Shown here: positions 23,798-38,100 of the stretch, one piece after another
How the letters are laid out: every line of letters begins with the position of its first letter
How positions within the stretch are numbered: the first letter of the stretch is position 1
Source of the DNA: Zygnema cylindricum
Lineage: Eukaryota > Streptophyta > Zygnematophyceae > Zygnematales > Zygnemataceae
DNA length: 64,000 nucleotides
Assembly (NCBI GenBank): GCA_037447655.1
Contig: JBBHKE010001378.1
Coordinates: forward strand, 473,148-537,147
Direction: 5' to 3'
Program-made: the position numbers and the translations under genes
Notes under the pieces: generated by a model
The model's input: only the letters and a program-made list of their open reading frames with translations
Database searches by the model: none
Told to the model about the DNA's origin: nothing

Positions 23798-26700
23798 ATG
23801 CCCAAGCGTACGGCGGAGTCTTCTGATTCCAATTCAGTACAGGATGTGGAATCTGCTTCCAAAGCTCCCCTTCGTCAACCCCTAATTTCTTCTAGACCTG
23901 GCCGGGAAGTTTCAGGCGATCAAAAGCCGCCATCTATGCCTTTGGTCGATGAGAGGTCAGCAATTTCAGTGAAAATCTAAAAAAAAAATCAATGTAGAAA
24001 TTTTTATTGGTGTTGAAATTGCTGGAATTTGTTGAATTTGCTGACTTTGTGGAACTTTTGGAAGCCGGCAAATTTGGTGACGCTGTCGAAGTTGTGGAAA
24101 GTTCTCTGGCTGGTTATTTCTGCACTGAATTAAGTATTTCTCCACGAATTCCACTACTGGATTATCATTTTTGCCTTCACTGTTCTTTTCCTTTTTCTTC
24201 TTTGTTGTTTTTTCCTTCTTGTTCTTTTCCCTTTTCTTGTTTTTTTCCTTTGTTGTTGTTTTTTTCCTTGTTCTTTCTTCTTTTTTCTTTTGTTGTAGTG
24301 ATTTGCAGGAAATACAGGGCTCGGCTTTTTGTAAAGGTGCCTGAGGTTTTTTTTTTGGCCGTTTATGTCGTGTTTAGAAGATAAACTGTTTGCTACTAGG
24401 ATGCATGGCAGTTGTTTAGGGGCCTTTTGACAACCTGTAAGCATAGTCAGCAACAATGTTTTTTTTTCTTTATATAATTCCCGACTATGAACAAATATTT
24501 TCCGAACCGTTTCATGGCTGGTTTTAGTTTCTCAGCAGTTAAAACTGCATGTCAAAATATGAAGGTGTATCTTTCTCGAGCGACCATGAAATGTTGTCTG
24601 CCTTTGAAACGTAAAACGGCAGAAATGTTAATTTTACTAAACTGTTATTGTGAATGCAGGTGATGGTGTGGATGGTATTGTCATAATGCTTTTATCCTTT
24701 TTCTCCTTTTTTAGTATTACTAATGATAAATTCTGAAACTGGTTGAACGTGTGAACTTTATCAATTTCCTGACTTTTCAGCTTCGTTGATTTTTGATGAC
24801 TTTCTCGACCATTTCTGAAGTTGTAAAATTATGGAATCTGCTGAGCTTGTGAAGTTAGCTATGATTAATTTCCATGAAGCTTGGTAAACCTTTTAACTCG
24901 GAAAACGTGGGAAGTTTTTGAAAGGTTTCGAAATTTTCAGCTTAGAATCGGTAGTGAAACTTATTGAGCTTATGAGCTGTCAGATATGATTCTTAGCTGC
25001 CATAATTGCTGAACCGTACGTTTTCCTCTTACTACTTTTGCAGGTTTCTCAGTTGTTGTGTTTTGTGCTTTTTTTGGCTTCCTTTCTGACTGAAAAAATC
25101 TGTGAAATGTTCTGCAGGGGCGAGTTAAATATTGAACTGTATGGTTTTCCCAAACTGAAAGTGTATGCAGGAGACCTGTTTCATACTTTAGTGAATGTAA
25201 GTCAAGAAATAATTTTGAAAGCGTCTGAAGGTTAAGGTTTTTTTCTTTATTTAAAAAGATTTTCTAAACGTCACCACTTTAAAGATGCTGCTTTAGTTTT
25301 ATTCTTCATAGGGTTTTCATTATTCATTATTCTTCATTTTTCCAATTTCATGTGATTTTTTTTGTTTTTTTTTTTTTCTTCTTTACATTGAAAACATCTT
25401 TGAGAGAATATAAGAAGTTGAACCAAACTTCTTGCCTGAAAGCTACACCGCCAATCGCTATTAGCGTATTGAACGCTAATTCGGTTCCCTCAAATTTTTC
25501 CCAAATTCTCAATAGAATTATCCATACTATTTTAAAAAAATCCTAATTTCTAATTAGAGTAAATGATTTCTTTGAAAATTTTAATATTCCCAATTAGCGT
25601 TAATAACGGTAGTTGTTGTAGTAAATTAGTGTGAACTTTTCGTATGTGAAGTTCTCTACGTACTAAATAAGTAATTATATGAATTACAGAATTAGTACTT
25701 TTTTGTCGGTTACATTTTGCGGCGTCTACCTTTAAGTCACGGAACGAAAATCACGTCGTACGTGGCGTATCAAACAATTTGTCTTTTTCGCAAAATAACA
25801 TATTATATAAAATATTAAATTTAAAAAATACTATATATCGCGATGATTTATGTTGGTCCCGGTACGATATATCGCGGAGTCTGCTCGATCGATATTCAAT
25901 ATATTGAATATCGAAATTATCGCGATATGAATTTACCCAATACCCAACTGGCCAACAGTCCAACACTACCAACAACGGTGTGCGGGTAATTTCAATTACT
26001 TGAAACAAAGAGGTCGGTCCCATTCGGTGTTAGTATTGATCGACATGGTAACATTCTGACCCTACACCAAAAGAAGGGTCACAATTTGTAGACAGAAGGG
26101 GATTCTGTGCCCTTGGCAACGGATCTGCCGAACGTCCTTCCGTACAGGATGTAACAAGTCCTAACCGGAAGACAACAGCGAAAGCTGCGTACTTCATGCA
26201 GATTTTACTATCCCGAACCAAAATCAAGTGGTAGGTTCGCACGGCCAGCGATGAAAGGATCACGATTCCATCGCACGATCCGCATTCAATATTCGCCATG
26301 CCACCAATAAAAAAAAAGATAAAAGCAGGGTTCGATGTTTTCCTGGCGTTAAACTCCAAAATTTGGGCGAATCAGACACCTACTTTTGACAGCCAAAGAC
26401 GTTTCCCGACATTTTCACGAGCAATTATAGCGTATCTTACTTTTTTATCTTTGCGTCAATTACACGCGTAACAAAATAACAGGTCGCGCCCGATTTCCTG
26501 CCGCTATCGTTAATCGTTGAGCTTTCGCCGGTGTGTTATTTCGCAGGCTGCCGCGGTTTTCCGAAAGAGCGTCGCATGAGACCGGGCGCGGTCCCACACC
26601 TCAGGCCCGGCGCCCAGCGGCATGCTTGCGCCCGCGGGAAGAATGGCCGGGCGATGAAGCATCGCAGGAAGCGGGTTAAAACTAGGGCCCATTCACAATC

Positions 26701-29700
26701 CGCCACGTACTCAATGCAAACAGAATCAACAAAATTTAGGGGAAGCACAAAAATGTGTGTAAATGATTTTTTTTGGTTCCTGTTTTGCGCGTCTAATTTT
26801 ATTTTTGGGTTCAGGTCACGGATTGGGGCGAATCATTACTCTGTTTTCGGAGACAAAAACGTTTCTCAAAAACTATTTGAGCGCTTTTAAAGTTTCTTGT
26901 TTTTTATAATTTTCCGTAAACATTACACGTGATCCAAAATGAAAGGTCCGCCTGATTTCCCGCGACTAGCCAAATCCTTCTAACTTTCGCAGGCGTACTT
27001 TTGCGGGCCGTCGCTTCGCTCCAACGAGCGTTCTGACACGATGAGGCCCAGCGCACGCTTTGGCTTGTGACGCGACAGTACAGCACAGCACTTCGTGTTC
27101 AGGAAGGCAGAAGACGACAGCGGCGCGTAGCAGCAACCAGCACAGTAGCCAGCGGTGCCCGACGCAGCTCGCATCGCTGCGCCGCATGCAGGCCGTCAGA
27201 TGCAGTGCAGTCGCCAGGATCTGAAGATGCCCGAGTCACGACAGCGACACTTTCGAGGGGCAGTCGATGGCGCGGCGGCGTTATCGAGGCAGGGGTTCGA
27301 TTGCACTGGTTGGCTCGGCGGAGTTATCGAGGCAAATCGAGGTTTTTTTTTTCTGGCCTGCCCAAAGAGTTTCTCCACCAGTCACATGTCCCCTTCTCTG
27401 TCCTTATCGTCATCGGTGCCAATAGCAGCTCGAGCAACATACTTGTCAGGACGTTAACCCATGGAATTAGAGTAAAAACTGCCTACGTTCGTACATTAAT
27501 CCGTTCGAACTTTATTTTAAGTACGATATCAAAATGACAATTATCACCGTACTCAGCAAAACTACGAAACCCAACTATTGCGGGATATTTTTCCTAGCTC
27601 CTTTCCGAAAATCCCCGATTACCGGAGACTGTTCAAAAGGATTTTTCCAAGCGTGAAAATAGATAACAAGTACATGAAGCCGTATAGCTGTTCACATATA
27701 CGAATTCCCGTATTGAACTCAATGTTGTACGTGCAAAACATAAATCTCGTAGAATGTACGGACTGTACAACAGTTTTTTTGTTTTATTGAGTAAACTGCC
27801 TTACAGCGATTGGTTATTTGTCCACATCTAGACCTCAGCTTGTTTATACAGAACAAGAGACAAAAATAAAAAGAGTGGTAACAAACAGTCGCTTCTCGGC
27901 CGTCCGAATTCTGAATAGTAAGATCTTGACAGAACTTTCCAACGCAAGTGTCAGCCGATTGGCCAAGCAGCTCTCTGCTTATCGCCGGCTCTTGCATCGA
28001 CGTTCTCGGGAGGCGCACATCTTCAGGCGACTGGGAAGGACGTTTGGAAGGAACTCGGGAACGCGTGCTGGCTTGTAGACTCTGTGCAGCAACTTTGTCC
28101 GTTTGGGACACAGTTTATTTTTTTGTGTTTTTTCCCGCAGCGACAGTTAGTATCGCACTGCCTGCTTGTAACGAGCCACTGCATAAGCTGTTACAGAGTC
28201 AACATACCGTCATCAGCAAGTTTTTACAGATTTTTTTTTTTTTTTTGTGGAGCTGATTACCTGCATCAGGTGAAGATGTTGCACACAAAATATGCATGAA
28301 ATCTGATTTAAAGAAAAACTGGAAATTTAGTTGCTTCCAGTTTTAATACCAGGAAGCGAGAACTTTATTCTCAGCATCTGATCAATTCATCCAATACATA
28401 CTTTCTGTCATCAAATCTGTTGTCACTTTTTGTAATCAGTGAATTTGACCTAAATTTGTGACTTCCAGAGCATTAAGAACGTATCTTCTTTACCAATAAA
28501 CTTTTCTGAGCATTTGATGTAAGGTTCGGCACTGGTAATTAGTTTCGTTACAGTGTATGCTTCAAGCACGCAGCTTTATAAAAAAATTATTTTTCACATT
28601 CAAAATTAACTCTTTGCAAATTTGTGGCATCGAATAATGATGTCGAAGTATTTTTATTTTCTTTGGCAAAGTTTTCTTCTGACGATTTTAGATCATCAAT
28701 TGTGGTTGCAACTCAAGAAGCATTGATAAATTTCTATTATTGCACATTATGTAAGCTGGTAAGCGTCTCATTGCACAAAAAGGAGCCACTTTTGTGCAGT
28801 GACGTCATCATCATTTACCTTATAGTGATTGAGAAATGACTTAGCTCAATCAGTTCCAGCTCTCTGTTTCCGGATATTCTACTTCTATTGCAAAAGATTT
28901 AGGAGAAGATTGACCATTCTTTAACGTATCTTTCTTTTGTTCAATTGGCAAACATTATTTGCAAGCTTGTACATTTTAGACATTATAGTAAACTCTTACA
29001 TATTTATCAGTATTGTGGCTCATGAGCACTTCCATGTAAATAGTATCCTTTCCGGTGATAAATATATACACGTTTGGTTATTCATTGTGATGCTTTTCTT
29101 TGCCTCGTGGATCAGATTTCTAAAAATGATTTTTTTTGATAGCTTTGCATGCTGCTGTTCTCGCCATTTCATTATTATTTGTCACTTTCAATTCAAAACG
29201 GTGTGTACCGAACATGAAGGCAACATGTTCATACTTTCTTTTTGAAAAAAAAGCTGTAATTTTTGACACTTGCATGTGAAAAGCACTGCTTTTGCCAGCT
29301 GTTTTGTAAGCCAAACTCCAACTTTTATTTCACATCTAATTTTTTTTTTGTAGAATGTAATACAGATGGATGGGGAAGATATCGGTGTTCGTATGCACTG
29401 GGTCGGCTCTCCTCTTCGGGTAGAAGGAGATAAGACCTTTTTTGGAGCCGTTGAAAATGTCATCTCCAAAGATAGGTATGAAAAAGGTAAGCGAATGTGT
29501 TTTTGTGCAATTATTTTTTTCCAGCAAAATAGCCTGCACATCTCTATTAGTGTAAAACATTCGTCAGCACACAAACTTCTTTTCCTCATTACAGAATTTT
29601 CGGATTTTTAACCTTGACGTCATGAGCGAAAGGTGAAACCGTTGCCTTTCGGTTGATCCCTAAAGAAAAAAGAAAACAACCGTTATAAAATAAAGCGCTC

Positions 29701-31722
29701 GAAAAATGTCTAACACTAATTGCGACGGGCAGTGTAAGTTCGCCAAATAGCAGGTTTTTGGGCAGTGAGATGTTTTGAAGGACATATGATTTCGTTTCAT
29801 GTCTTATTTTGTCAGGTCAATGCATTTATTTGCAACCGTCAGATCCCAAACAGGATTTGTATATCGGCAAGATAGAAGATCTGTATGAGAACAGAAATGG
29901 CAATCGGAAAATCTTTGTAAGATGGTGAGTTCCTGGGTCCGTATATCAAATGTAGTCGGCTACTTTAGTTTGGTTTTTTGCGTATGATTACCGGGATTTC
30001 TATAACATATTAAGAGTATACAATTTGTTTAGCACGTGTTGGACTGCAGGGAAGTTCTATGATAACTTAACTGCTAAACATCGGATTTGTGGGCATAATT
30101 TTTTTTTTTTTTTCTAAGGTTTGATGAATCTAACAGTGAATAAAAGCAATTTTCTCCCGCCGAATCTTGTCCACCTGTCAAATTTCCCCAGGTTCTACCG
30201 GTGCTGTGATATCCAGAAGAAGCCACCGAGTGGTGGACACGGCAATGAAGTTTATTGTATCCTTGAATACCAAATTGATGTTATTGAGCTATCGATGTAC
30301 ATTATATGCTCCAAAGGGTTTTGTTTTCTCCACTTCTCAGGAAACTATTTTGCTTGTCTTTCATTGTTTTCATTTTTGCTTTTTGAGCTATCAGTTTTTT
30401 TTAGATTGTCGCAAAATTCTTAACTCAATTTTCTTGCAGTCACTTACGATTTTGACCATCAACCTGTGGAATCCATAGCAGGAAGCTGCCAAGTTCTCCC
30501 AAAGTTGGAGTTTGACTCTCGGTGAGTCATGTCAAAGGGTATCATTGTCATGAACTGTTAGATCTCAAATGTTTAGAAAACAATAATTGAATAATGGTAC
30601 AGAATTGAAGAGACTATGTGCATGGTCGTCTTCGGATTCTTCAGTAGAATATAGTCGTAGGAGAGATTTCGATTGGTTTTCTGGTACTTGTTGTTAATCA
30701 CAAAAAATGTTTTTTTAACATTTAGTTCCTGCTTATTCCAAATACACAGGTATCCATTTTTTGGAGCACACTGTAGGAAAAAGGCATTCTTACTTATGAC
30801 CTTGAATTTTAATTGGATCGAGGTGTTGGGTTGGAGCAGTGACATTGGCTGTGATACACACATTTACATGTGTGAATGGGTGTATTCGAACGAAAAAGAC
30901 CTCTTCACTCATATTGACAATGAAGAAGGTCAGCTCAAGAAACTTTTTTGCGGTTTTCTTCTAGCTCTTCTTGTAAAGATCTTCCATTTTAATAATCTAC
31001 AGATTTTCAGGGAAAAGTGGAGAAGATATTTTTGTCTGGGAGTTGTTGCTTCATCATCACTGGATGTATTGCTGATGAAATAATGAGTTTCCAGTCACCA
31101 ACTCTTTCGATAATTTTTTCGCGTGTAGGTGATAAAAGGCCCGCGTCAAATATCCGGCGTACGGCCATTGGAGTCACTGGAGGATCTTGCTCAAGCAAAG
31201 TTATTCAAGTAGCTATCGTCATTTACCTTTGCTGAGTTTTGCAAAAAAAAAAAAAAAATGGAGTCAACAATGTTTTTTGGATTCACTGCAGCTAAAAAAT
31301 AGTGAGATTATGTTGTTGCAGGTTCTGCTGGACATAGAAGAACAGGCGTCAAAATCGACATCTGTACTCAAATGGGTCGATTCTCGTCAAGTATGTGATC
31401 ACAGGATCCATTTTAATATCTGTGGTTCAGTTCCTGTGGTTGAAAATTAAGCTCGAATGAGTTGCCTTAACATGCAAAAGATATAAATTCAATGCAATAG
31501 TTTTCCATAAAAATAACTGTACAGTGGGAATGTTTCTCCTTACTCGTGCAGGAATGGATAACGGGTGTGAAGAATGCAATTACCGTAAATGAGTTATCAT
31601 TAAGTCTTCTTCAATTGGAAGATGGCCTTAGCCTGCATGACCATCAGAATGATAGAAATTTCGGATTAAAATCTAAAAAGGCATGGAGAGAAGCAGTAGG
31701 CTCAGTTCAAAACTATGACCAG
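23798..31722 (+). CDS. BAH-domain protein with WSD-like region; predicted 5' part of a BAH-DYAD fusion gene
   Basis: Exons inferred from frame and splice sites: 23798-23955, 25118-25196, 29354-29486, 29816-29924, 30192-30256, 30440-30521, 30750-30928, 31129-31208, 31322-31390, 31552-31722 (375 codons, all phases compatible). The start ATG at 23798 lies in GCAGCCATGCC. Residues about 118-235 form a BAH domain, a chromatin-reader fold: GQCIYLQPSDP, LYIGKIEDLYENRNGNRK, VRWFYRCCD, YFTYDFDHQPVESIAGSCQV. The boundaries of exon 7 are the least certain. Exons 8-10 (RRTAIGVTGGSCSSKVIQ, EWITGVKNAITVNELSLSLL, KKAWREAV) resemble the WSD/WHIM helices of chromatin-remodelling proteins, which is a weak match. 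Exon 10 joins in frame to the DYAD exon at 32195. Alternatively it joins an exon at 31844 that stops at 31876, making a separate protein of about 386 residues. The nucleus is the expected location. Confidence 0.75.
25197..29353. other. 4.2-kb intron 2 of the BAH-DYAD gene, filled with repeats
   Basis: All other introns of this gene are about 110-1,160 bases long. This one holds a MITE-end fragment at 25444-25500 (CACCGCCAATCGCTATTAGCG, like the 21.8-kb element) and a stretch rich in TATCGCGATA at 25835-25935 that resembles the hAT-like element at 49 kb. It also has GC-rich sequence at 26480-27330 in which 26481-26620 and 26943-27065 look like diverged copies of one another. The open frames at 26.5-27.5 kb lie in this GC-rich part and show no family motif. 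Confidence 0.6.
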
Positions 31723-32194
31723 GTACTTACTTTGTCCAAGTAAACATGCCTTTTGAAGTCTCCAAATGACTCTGAATATGTAAGGCACTATTGGCGCTAT
31801 AATGCACATCAAGTATGAGCGTTGTAACATTGTAAAGTTACAGGTGATTTATTATGAGCGGTTGAAAAAGTATTGAATTCAATTGAGGTGCTCTCCCTGT
31901 GGAAAAGAAGCTCTAGTTAGTTAGAATGGTGTATGCTTGTCAGGTAAGAACTGAATGTTCTAATCAGCCTATCGTTTGTCGCCATAGTGTTTTGAGTGTG
32001 TACTTTCATGAGAATCGGCTGTCAGGTACTTAAGCTGTTCTATTACTCATCGTTAGAGATACAAGGCATGACGAAAAAACTATGTGAGTAAAGACGTTTG
32101 CAGAAAAAGGGTCTGTGGGAGACTATCAGGTACATGCATCCCAAACTCACAATTTTGCTGTAGCTCACTCGTTTGTTGTCCATATGATGTGCAG

Positions 32195-35100
32195 TTATTG
32201 AAGTATGCCCATTCGTTTGGTGTAGAGGTAAAGAAGATGTCAGAAATGCAGGGTATTGGGAATGACTCCAGTGTGATAGAGCAGGATGATACAACTGGAA
32301 GCAATGGCAAGGATACTGTTGATAATTCCTCGAAGAAAAGGAAAGCAAGTTCAGATCCTAAGCTTGCTGGGAAAGAGAGAATTATAGCACTTGAAAATGG
32401 ATGTGACGCTTCATCGAAAAGGCAGTCTCTTGCAGTTTCCAAGAATGAAAAAGGAGCAGCATCTGCTCTAGCACGTAGGAGTAAGCTCGCCGATCCAGCT
32501 TTTTCTTTTCTGGTTCTCGCTGACACGCCTGCACCTTTCGATTTTTTTTTTTGGTGCTCAAATGTGGTTCTGTTTTTTTATACGAATTCCGAAAAGCTGC
32601 TGTATTGCTAAATAAATATTATCATTTTTGCATTGTTTCAGATGTAGAGGTATACTTCCATCAGTATTTACATTTTTCTGATGTAAATAGTGATAATGGA
32701 GTCTGTTCCCTGATGCAGACCTGCCTTTTGTGCAAGACACCCTTGCGCTCGATGAAGCTACTTGTGAAAAAACATATCGGGTTTGTGAAAGTGAAAGTGT
32801 TGTGAAATCTGACTTTGACGACTTAGAAAGCATGATGGACCTAGTGAAGGTTGGGAACGCCTATGAGATAAATCGTAACGAGGTGCCGGATGGAGCTCCC
32901 GAGGAACTTTTGAGAGCGTGTACTGTGATGGTATGAAAAATAAAAGGATTTAAGTGCTCATAAATGTATTTGTGCTTGGATCCGTGTTTTTCAGGCAATA
33001 TAATTTTCAGATGACACTTCTTCATAGGTGATTGTTTGTTGTGCTTAGAATTGGTGCTTTGCTGAGTACCTTTTCTAGTGTCAATTTTTACGTAAATCTA
33101 GACATCATGTCAGAACCCCACTTTATCCATTTTCCATACTTGTACATACTTAATATGGACCATAGAAATTGATGAAGAACTGGACAATCTGGGTCATTTT
33201 CTTGTTCGGTCATGTAGTTATCCATACGCACGGCAAATTTTTTCAGTGCATGTTGAAAAATCCTGTAAAAGTAATTCTGTTTCTTGACAAATGAAATAAA
33301 ATAACACAAAATTGTGGTGGAGCAAGTTGTTGTTGCTGACAATAGCTACTAGATTGCTGCATTGGAAAGTTTTGGAAACCTGTTGGTCATCATTTTTCAT
33401 GCAATCACAGTTTGAAGAGGCAGCATCTACAGATATCAGTTGACATTAGTATGGGTTTGGGCTGCCAAATACTGTTGCTGAGCGTGAAGTGACCTATGTT
33501 TCCCAGGTACAACTTATGTTCTCTCCGCTGTAAACACCTATTTTTTAATCTATTTACATTTTTGCAGGTAACCCGAAAGGGAAACAGGTGTGTAACTATC
33601 AAGTACCCATCAACGCAGTCGCTCAGAGATTTTTTTTCCCATGCTCAACCTGCTGATTATTCAGAACAGGGTCGTAATCTACGGAACCATACAGATTATA
33701 AAAAGAGAGCTGGGGATGGAAAACGACAAGCACAGTTTGGGAAGGAGGCGCTGATTGGGGATAAACCGGAACTAGATGGTTTTTATGAGCTTAGTATTGC
33801 GGAAGCGAAACGACTGTTAATAAGGCCAGTTTCAAGGATGGAGTTAACTCACCAGACACATTTGAAACGTTTCTGGGTTGCGGAACCTGACAAGTTTGAT
33901 TGGTCGGTTGGCGACATAAGCGAGTCAAAAGAAGATGACATTGATGCTGAAAGTGAACAATGTGAAAGAAAACTCAATTTCACTAAAGTCACAGGAGATT
34001 TAGCCCGTGGATTCCATTTAGGAAGCTCTTTAAAGAAAGAAATGCAAGCCGAGTTGCAGAAAAGTACCAAAGTACAAGTTAAAAGGAAAGTAAAGAGGAA
34101 AAATTCCAGGCCCCGGAAGTCAGATGATGGTACAAACAAAGTCGTAGCGACTGAAGATGCAGAAGAGAGTGGAGGAGTGAAAGAGTGTCAGAGTAATGCT
34201 GGGGGTACCGAAAACAAAAGTCATATCAAGGCTGATGTTGAGAAAGCATTCTCGGATGCAGCTGAAGCTTTAACAAAACTTGTGGATGAAGGAAATCCCA
34301 CTAACTTACAAGGCATGGAAGACGATAGCCTTTGTTTGGGAGAAGTAAAGTGGGCCACCAAAAGACGAGCGACTTTGGGAGTTCGAGCTGCTTTGTTGAA
34401 AACAGGTGGCAGTGGAATTCTGAGTGCCTTTGAGACCTCTCAAGGTGAGCAATTGAAGGGTCCAGATAAGGGGATAGCAAGAGTGGCCAGCACTTCTCTT
34501 ATCAGTCCTTCACCTCAGTCCCAATCTGCCCAGTGGGGTGATACAAGAAAGGAGACTGGAAGTACAGGAACAAAAGATGTTAGTGATAGCGATAGTGTAG
34601 ATGAAGCAGATGAAGATGAGAATCCAGAGAAATCTCCCAAAACTGGAAAGATGAACGTGAAACTGTTGAAACTGCCAAAAGACCTTCGAAGGCGTTGGTC
34701 AAATGACAGGTAATGCGTTTCCAGGGTCAACTCCAAAGTTCGATGATTAAAATTTTTAAGGGGCCATGTACCTATTGGAAAATGGCAACAATAGGTCGAA
34801 AGCAATGCTATAAGTCTATAAGTCCTGCAATAGATATAATGCTGTAAACTCTGGTTCTGTACACCTCTTTTTCTAGAGTATTCTGTTCGATTAATACCTA
34901 CTGATTTTGTTGGTTAGTTGTGATAGATCTGACACAGCTAAACAAGATTATTCTGTCACCATTCCTTTCTCCCGAACTTTGCACTCCGGAACCTAGTTAA
35001 TATCCCTCTTACAGGAGACCTATCATCATGCATATTTCTTGATTCGTAAATGAAATTTAGTCATCACTGTTAATGCTTCTCACAGGTATAAAGCTGCACA

Positions 35101-38100
35101 ACTAAAGCTGGTTGAAATTATGAAAGGCCGAGGAGCTGTTCCTGGGAAGCCGATTCTGCGACCTGCCCTCAGAGAAGAGGCTCGGAAACATATTGGAGAC
35201 ACTGGATTGCTCGACCACTTACTAAAACATATGACAGATACAGTTGTTGCCACTGGAGAACGCTTTCGGCGACGTCATAATAATGATGGAGCTATGGAGT
35301 ACTGGTTAGAGGAGGCCGATCTCTTAGAGATGCGACAAGTAAGTTCGGAACAAAAAATGATTCACGTCGAGATTTATCAGGAGTTTCGAGACTTTGTGTC
35401 ATCAAACATTGAAGGATGTTTGCTGGGTCAAGAGTAATCCAAAGAATTGTGTTAAGTATCCGCAAAGTCCATTTCATTATTGAATGCTTATTATGCAATC
35501 ACAAACATTAATTCAACATGGTTGAATGTATCTTGGACCATATATGGGAAAACTATTTCGTTTCAACTTTAGCTGACCCGAAGCTGGGATCTAGCTATTC
35601 GTGATTCCCGACAGTCACCTTCCTCTCAAGCTTTTTCAATAGAGCAGAGCGTAGGAACTAGAAGACTCACTCACTTTATTTTGGACATTTCCAGATTATT
35701 TTCGCGGAAGTCTGATTACCTCTGCTTCCCTTCCTCCCCACTCCCTTTTTTTTTCTATGTCAGGCTGCAGGAATCACAGACGCCTCTTGGGTTCCTCCAC
35801 CTGGTTGGAGACCAGGAACCAATCCCAATGGAGCATGTCAAGGGACTTGTGGAGCTGAAACAAAGGGAATGACAAAATCAGAGGCGTCAGAATTCAAACA
35901 ACTTAAGGAAACTGTAGCAAGTCTCCAAGGGTGAGTACATGGTCCTTTTTAAGTTCCTTACTTTCTCAGAAGATGAAATAGAGAAGACTTTATAGATATC
36001 CTAAACACATCTTGGGCCGAATTGTCTCCACTGATGCTTGTTGTACACTCTCATAGGATAGAAAAGGTGAAGCCACGCAGAAGAAGTCAGGCATGTATCA
36101 ACAGTTTTGTGTGCATACTGAACCTTCCCTCTTTTGTTTCCTTCCCCTTAACGATGTGGCAGAGAGATAACGAAACTACAGACGGCTGCGGCAATGGATT
36201 CTCGTACCGCCCCAATAGTATCCACACAAGATATCAGGGAAACTGGGATGGCAGCTTTTAAAAACCATATCCGCCGTGTGGAAGAGCAGTTGAAGAAACG
36301 TTGCCAGGTATTAAAAGAACAAGCATGATTATGTTTCTCACTTGTAGCATTGAGTGAAGGAATAAATTGTCGCGAATGATTCAATTTTACCTGTAAATCT
36401 AAAATAATTCATCGCTTATCACCTTTGGTTAATTTAGTGGCTCTCGCTGTATGATTTTCAGTTTTTTTATTCAAAGTAAGAATTCCCTTGTCCTGAGATT
36501 AAAATTATCCTGTTATTTCATGATTCTCTAATACGAGCTTGAGATTCATGTTAGCCTATCAAGTTCATGATTTCTTCAATAGGAGTTAAAGACTTTGTTT
36601 CACAACGGATAATTACTTATGCATTTTTCCTTTTGTCTGTAATTGCAGGCGATCCAGAACAACATGCAGTGCCTGCTTGAAAAGTTTGTTGAGACTGAAC
36701 AGCAATTCAGGGTCCTCCAATCCGAGTGGGAAGCTGCCGAAAATGAGAGGAAGGTGTGAAATAAGTGCTAATACACATGAGAGGATGATGACAATTTGCA
36801 GGATTCACATGCTAGTCCCTGAGCAGTTTTCTTCAAACAAAGGTGTTGATGTTAAATTGCGATGATGGTGTTGGGTGGTGATGTTGATTTGTGATGTTAT
36901 TAATTGTATAGGTGTTGATATGAGGTGATGATGTTGATTGCTGTGTATATGGCCAATGACTGAGGTTGGCTTCTTGACAGGGCGAACGAAATGCATTGCT
37001 TCTTCATGAACATGAAGCGAAAGAAAAGTCCCAAGGTCTTGAGGAGGCTGTTTGGGAGGTCAGTTTCTCTGTACATTTTAAAACACATGAATTGCATTTG
37101 CATAATTATCGTGTTAGAAAATCTTATGGCAGTTACCCCCTGTTCTAACATGAGGTATGCGTAAGATGCTAAGTAATTGACCTTCCATCCGGTCTATCTG
37201 GTGCTGAATCTGCTAGCTTTAATATTGGTTATTGCTCATATCGAGACTTATCGATTTCTGTGAATTTGTCACGCTCAGGTGAAAAATGAAGTGAAGGGCT
37301 TACATGGGAAGGGCCAAGAGCCCACAGAAGAGCTACTTCTCACTATGTCCAGGTTTGTCTTCATTTGGTTTTTGTCTTTTGTCAACATAAAGTCAGCTGG
37401 AGAAGCAATTTCCATTGAAGCTGGAAAGCACTGCTGACCTGGTGACAGTATAGGGGAATCAAGCAAATTGTTTGAGTTGACGTACATTGACTTGACCTGG
37501 CATAAATTTGACTGATCTGAAAACTTATAGAGTCTTATCTTAACGTCAGCATTAGTAGAATTGAAATTGATGGAAACTCTATAAAGTGCTAACCAAATAA
37601 GTAAAAACACTATGAAAGCCTGAATAATATATTTTTTATCTATATTAGTATAACTGAAAGCCTGAATCCTTAGGAATAACACTTATTTTGTGATATTTCT
37701 TTGCAGTCTTCGATCCGAGGTTATGGATCGCTTACATAAACTAGAGATGGAGCTTGTGGGTTTGGCAAAGGTACCTCCTTCACTTCACGACAGTGAAAGG
37801 ATTGGGTGCATAAAAGAAAACACTTTCAATCATGGGAAAGGTCACTAAGCTTTAGCTATATACAGCTGGACCTCCTTTTATATAAGAAATATAATAATGA
37901 GATAGTGGAAAATTGATTGGTGTTACAGAGGTAGATCATCCTTACCAGACAATTGTCAGGTTGATGAGGTGAGCTTCAACACATGGTAAGAGAGAGTGGA
38001 GAGAGAGTGAAGAAGGAGAAGATTGGGATGGTGTATATCTGTTCGAGAAGCAGGCTTCACTTTATCCTGCAATGATACAGTATTTCTATATCCGTTCTTG

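Noticed and set aside
24007-24384. 125-residue frame rich in Phe/Leu/Ser
   Set aside because: It is a T-rich intron read in one frame (intron 1 of the BAH-DYAD gene) with no motif.
27067-27537. 156-residue frame in GC-rich intron sequence
   Set aside because: Arg-rich low-complexity reading, overlapping frames on both strands, and no homologue I recognise.
31844-31876. Alternative terminal exon after 31722 (reads VIYYERLKKY then stop)
   Set aside because: It has a usable acceptor and would end the BAH protein there. I kept it only as an alternative, because the in-frame join to 32195 and the short distance to the DYAD exons favour a single gene. RNA is needed to decide.
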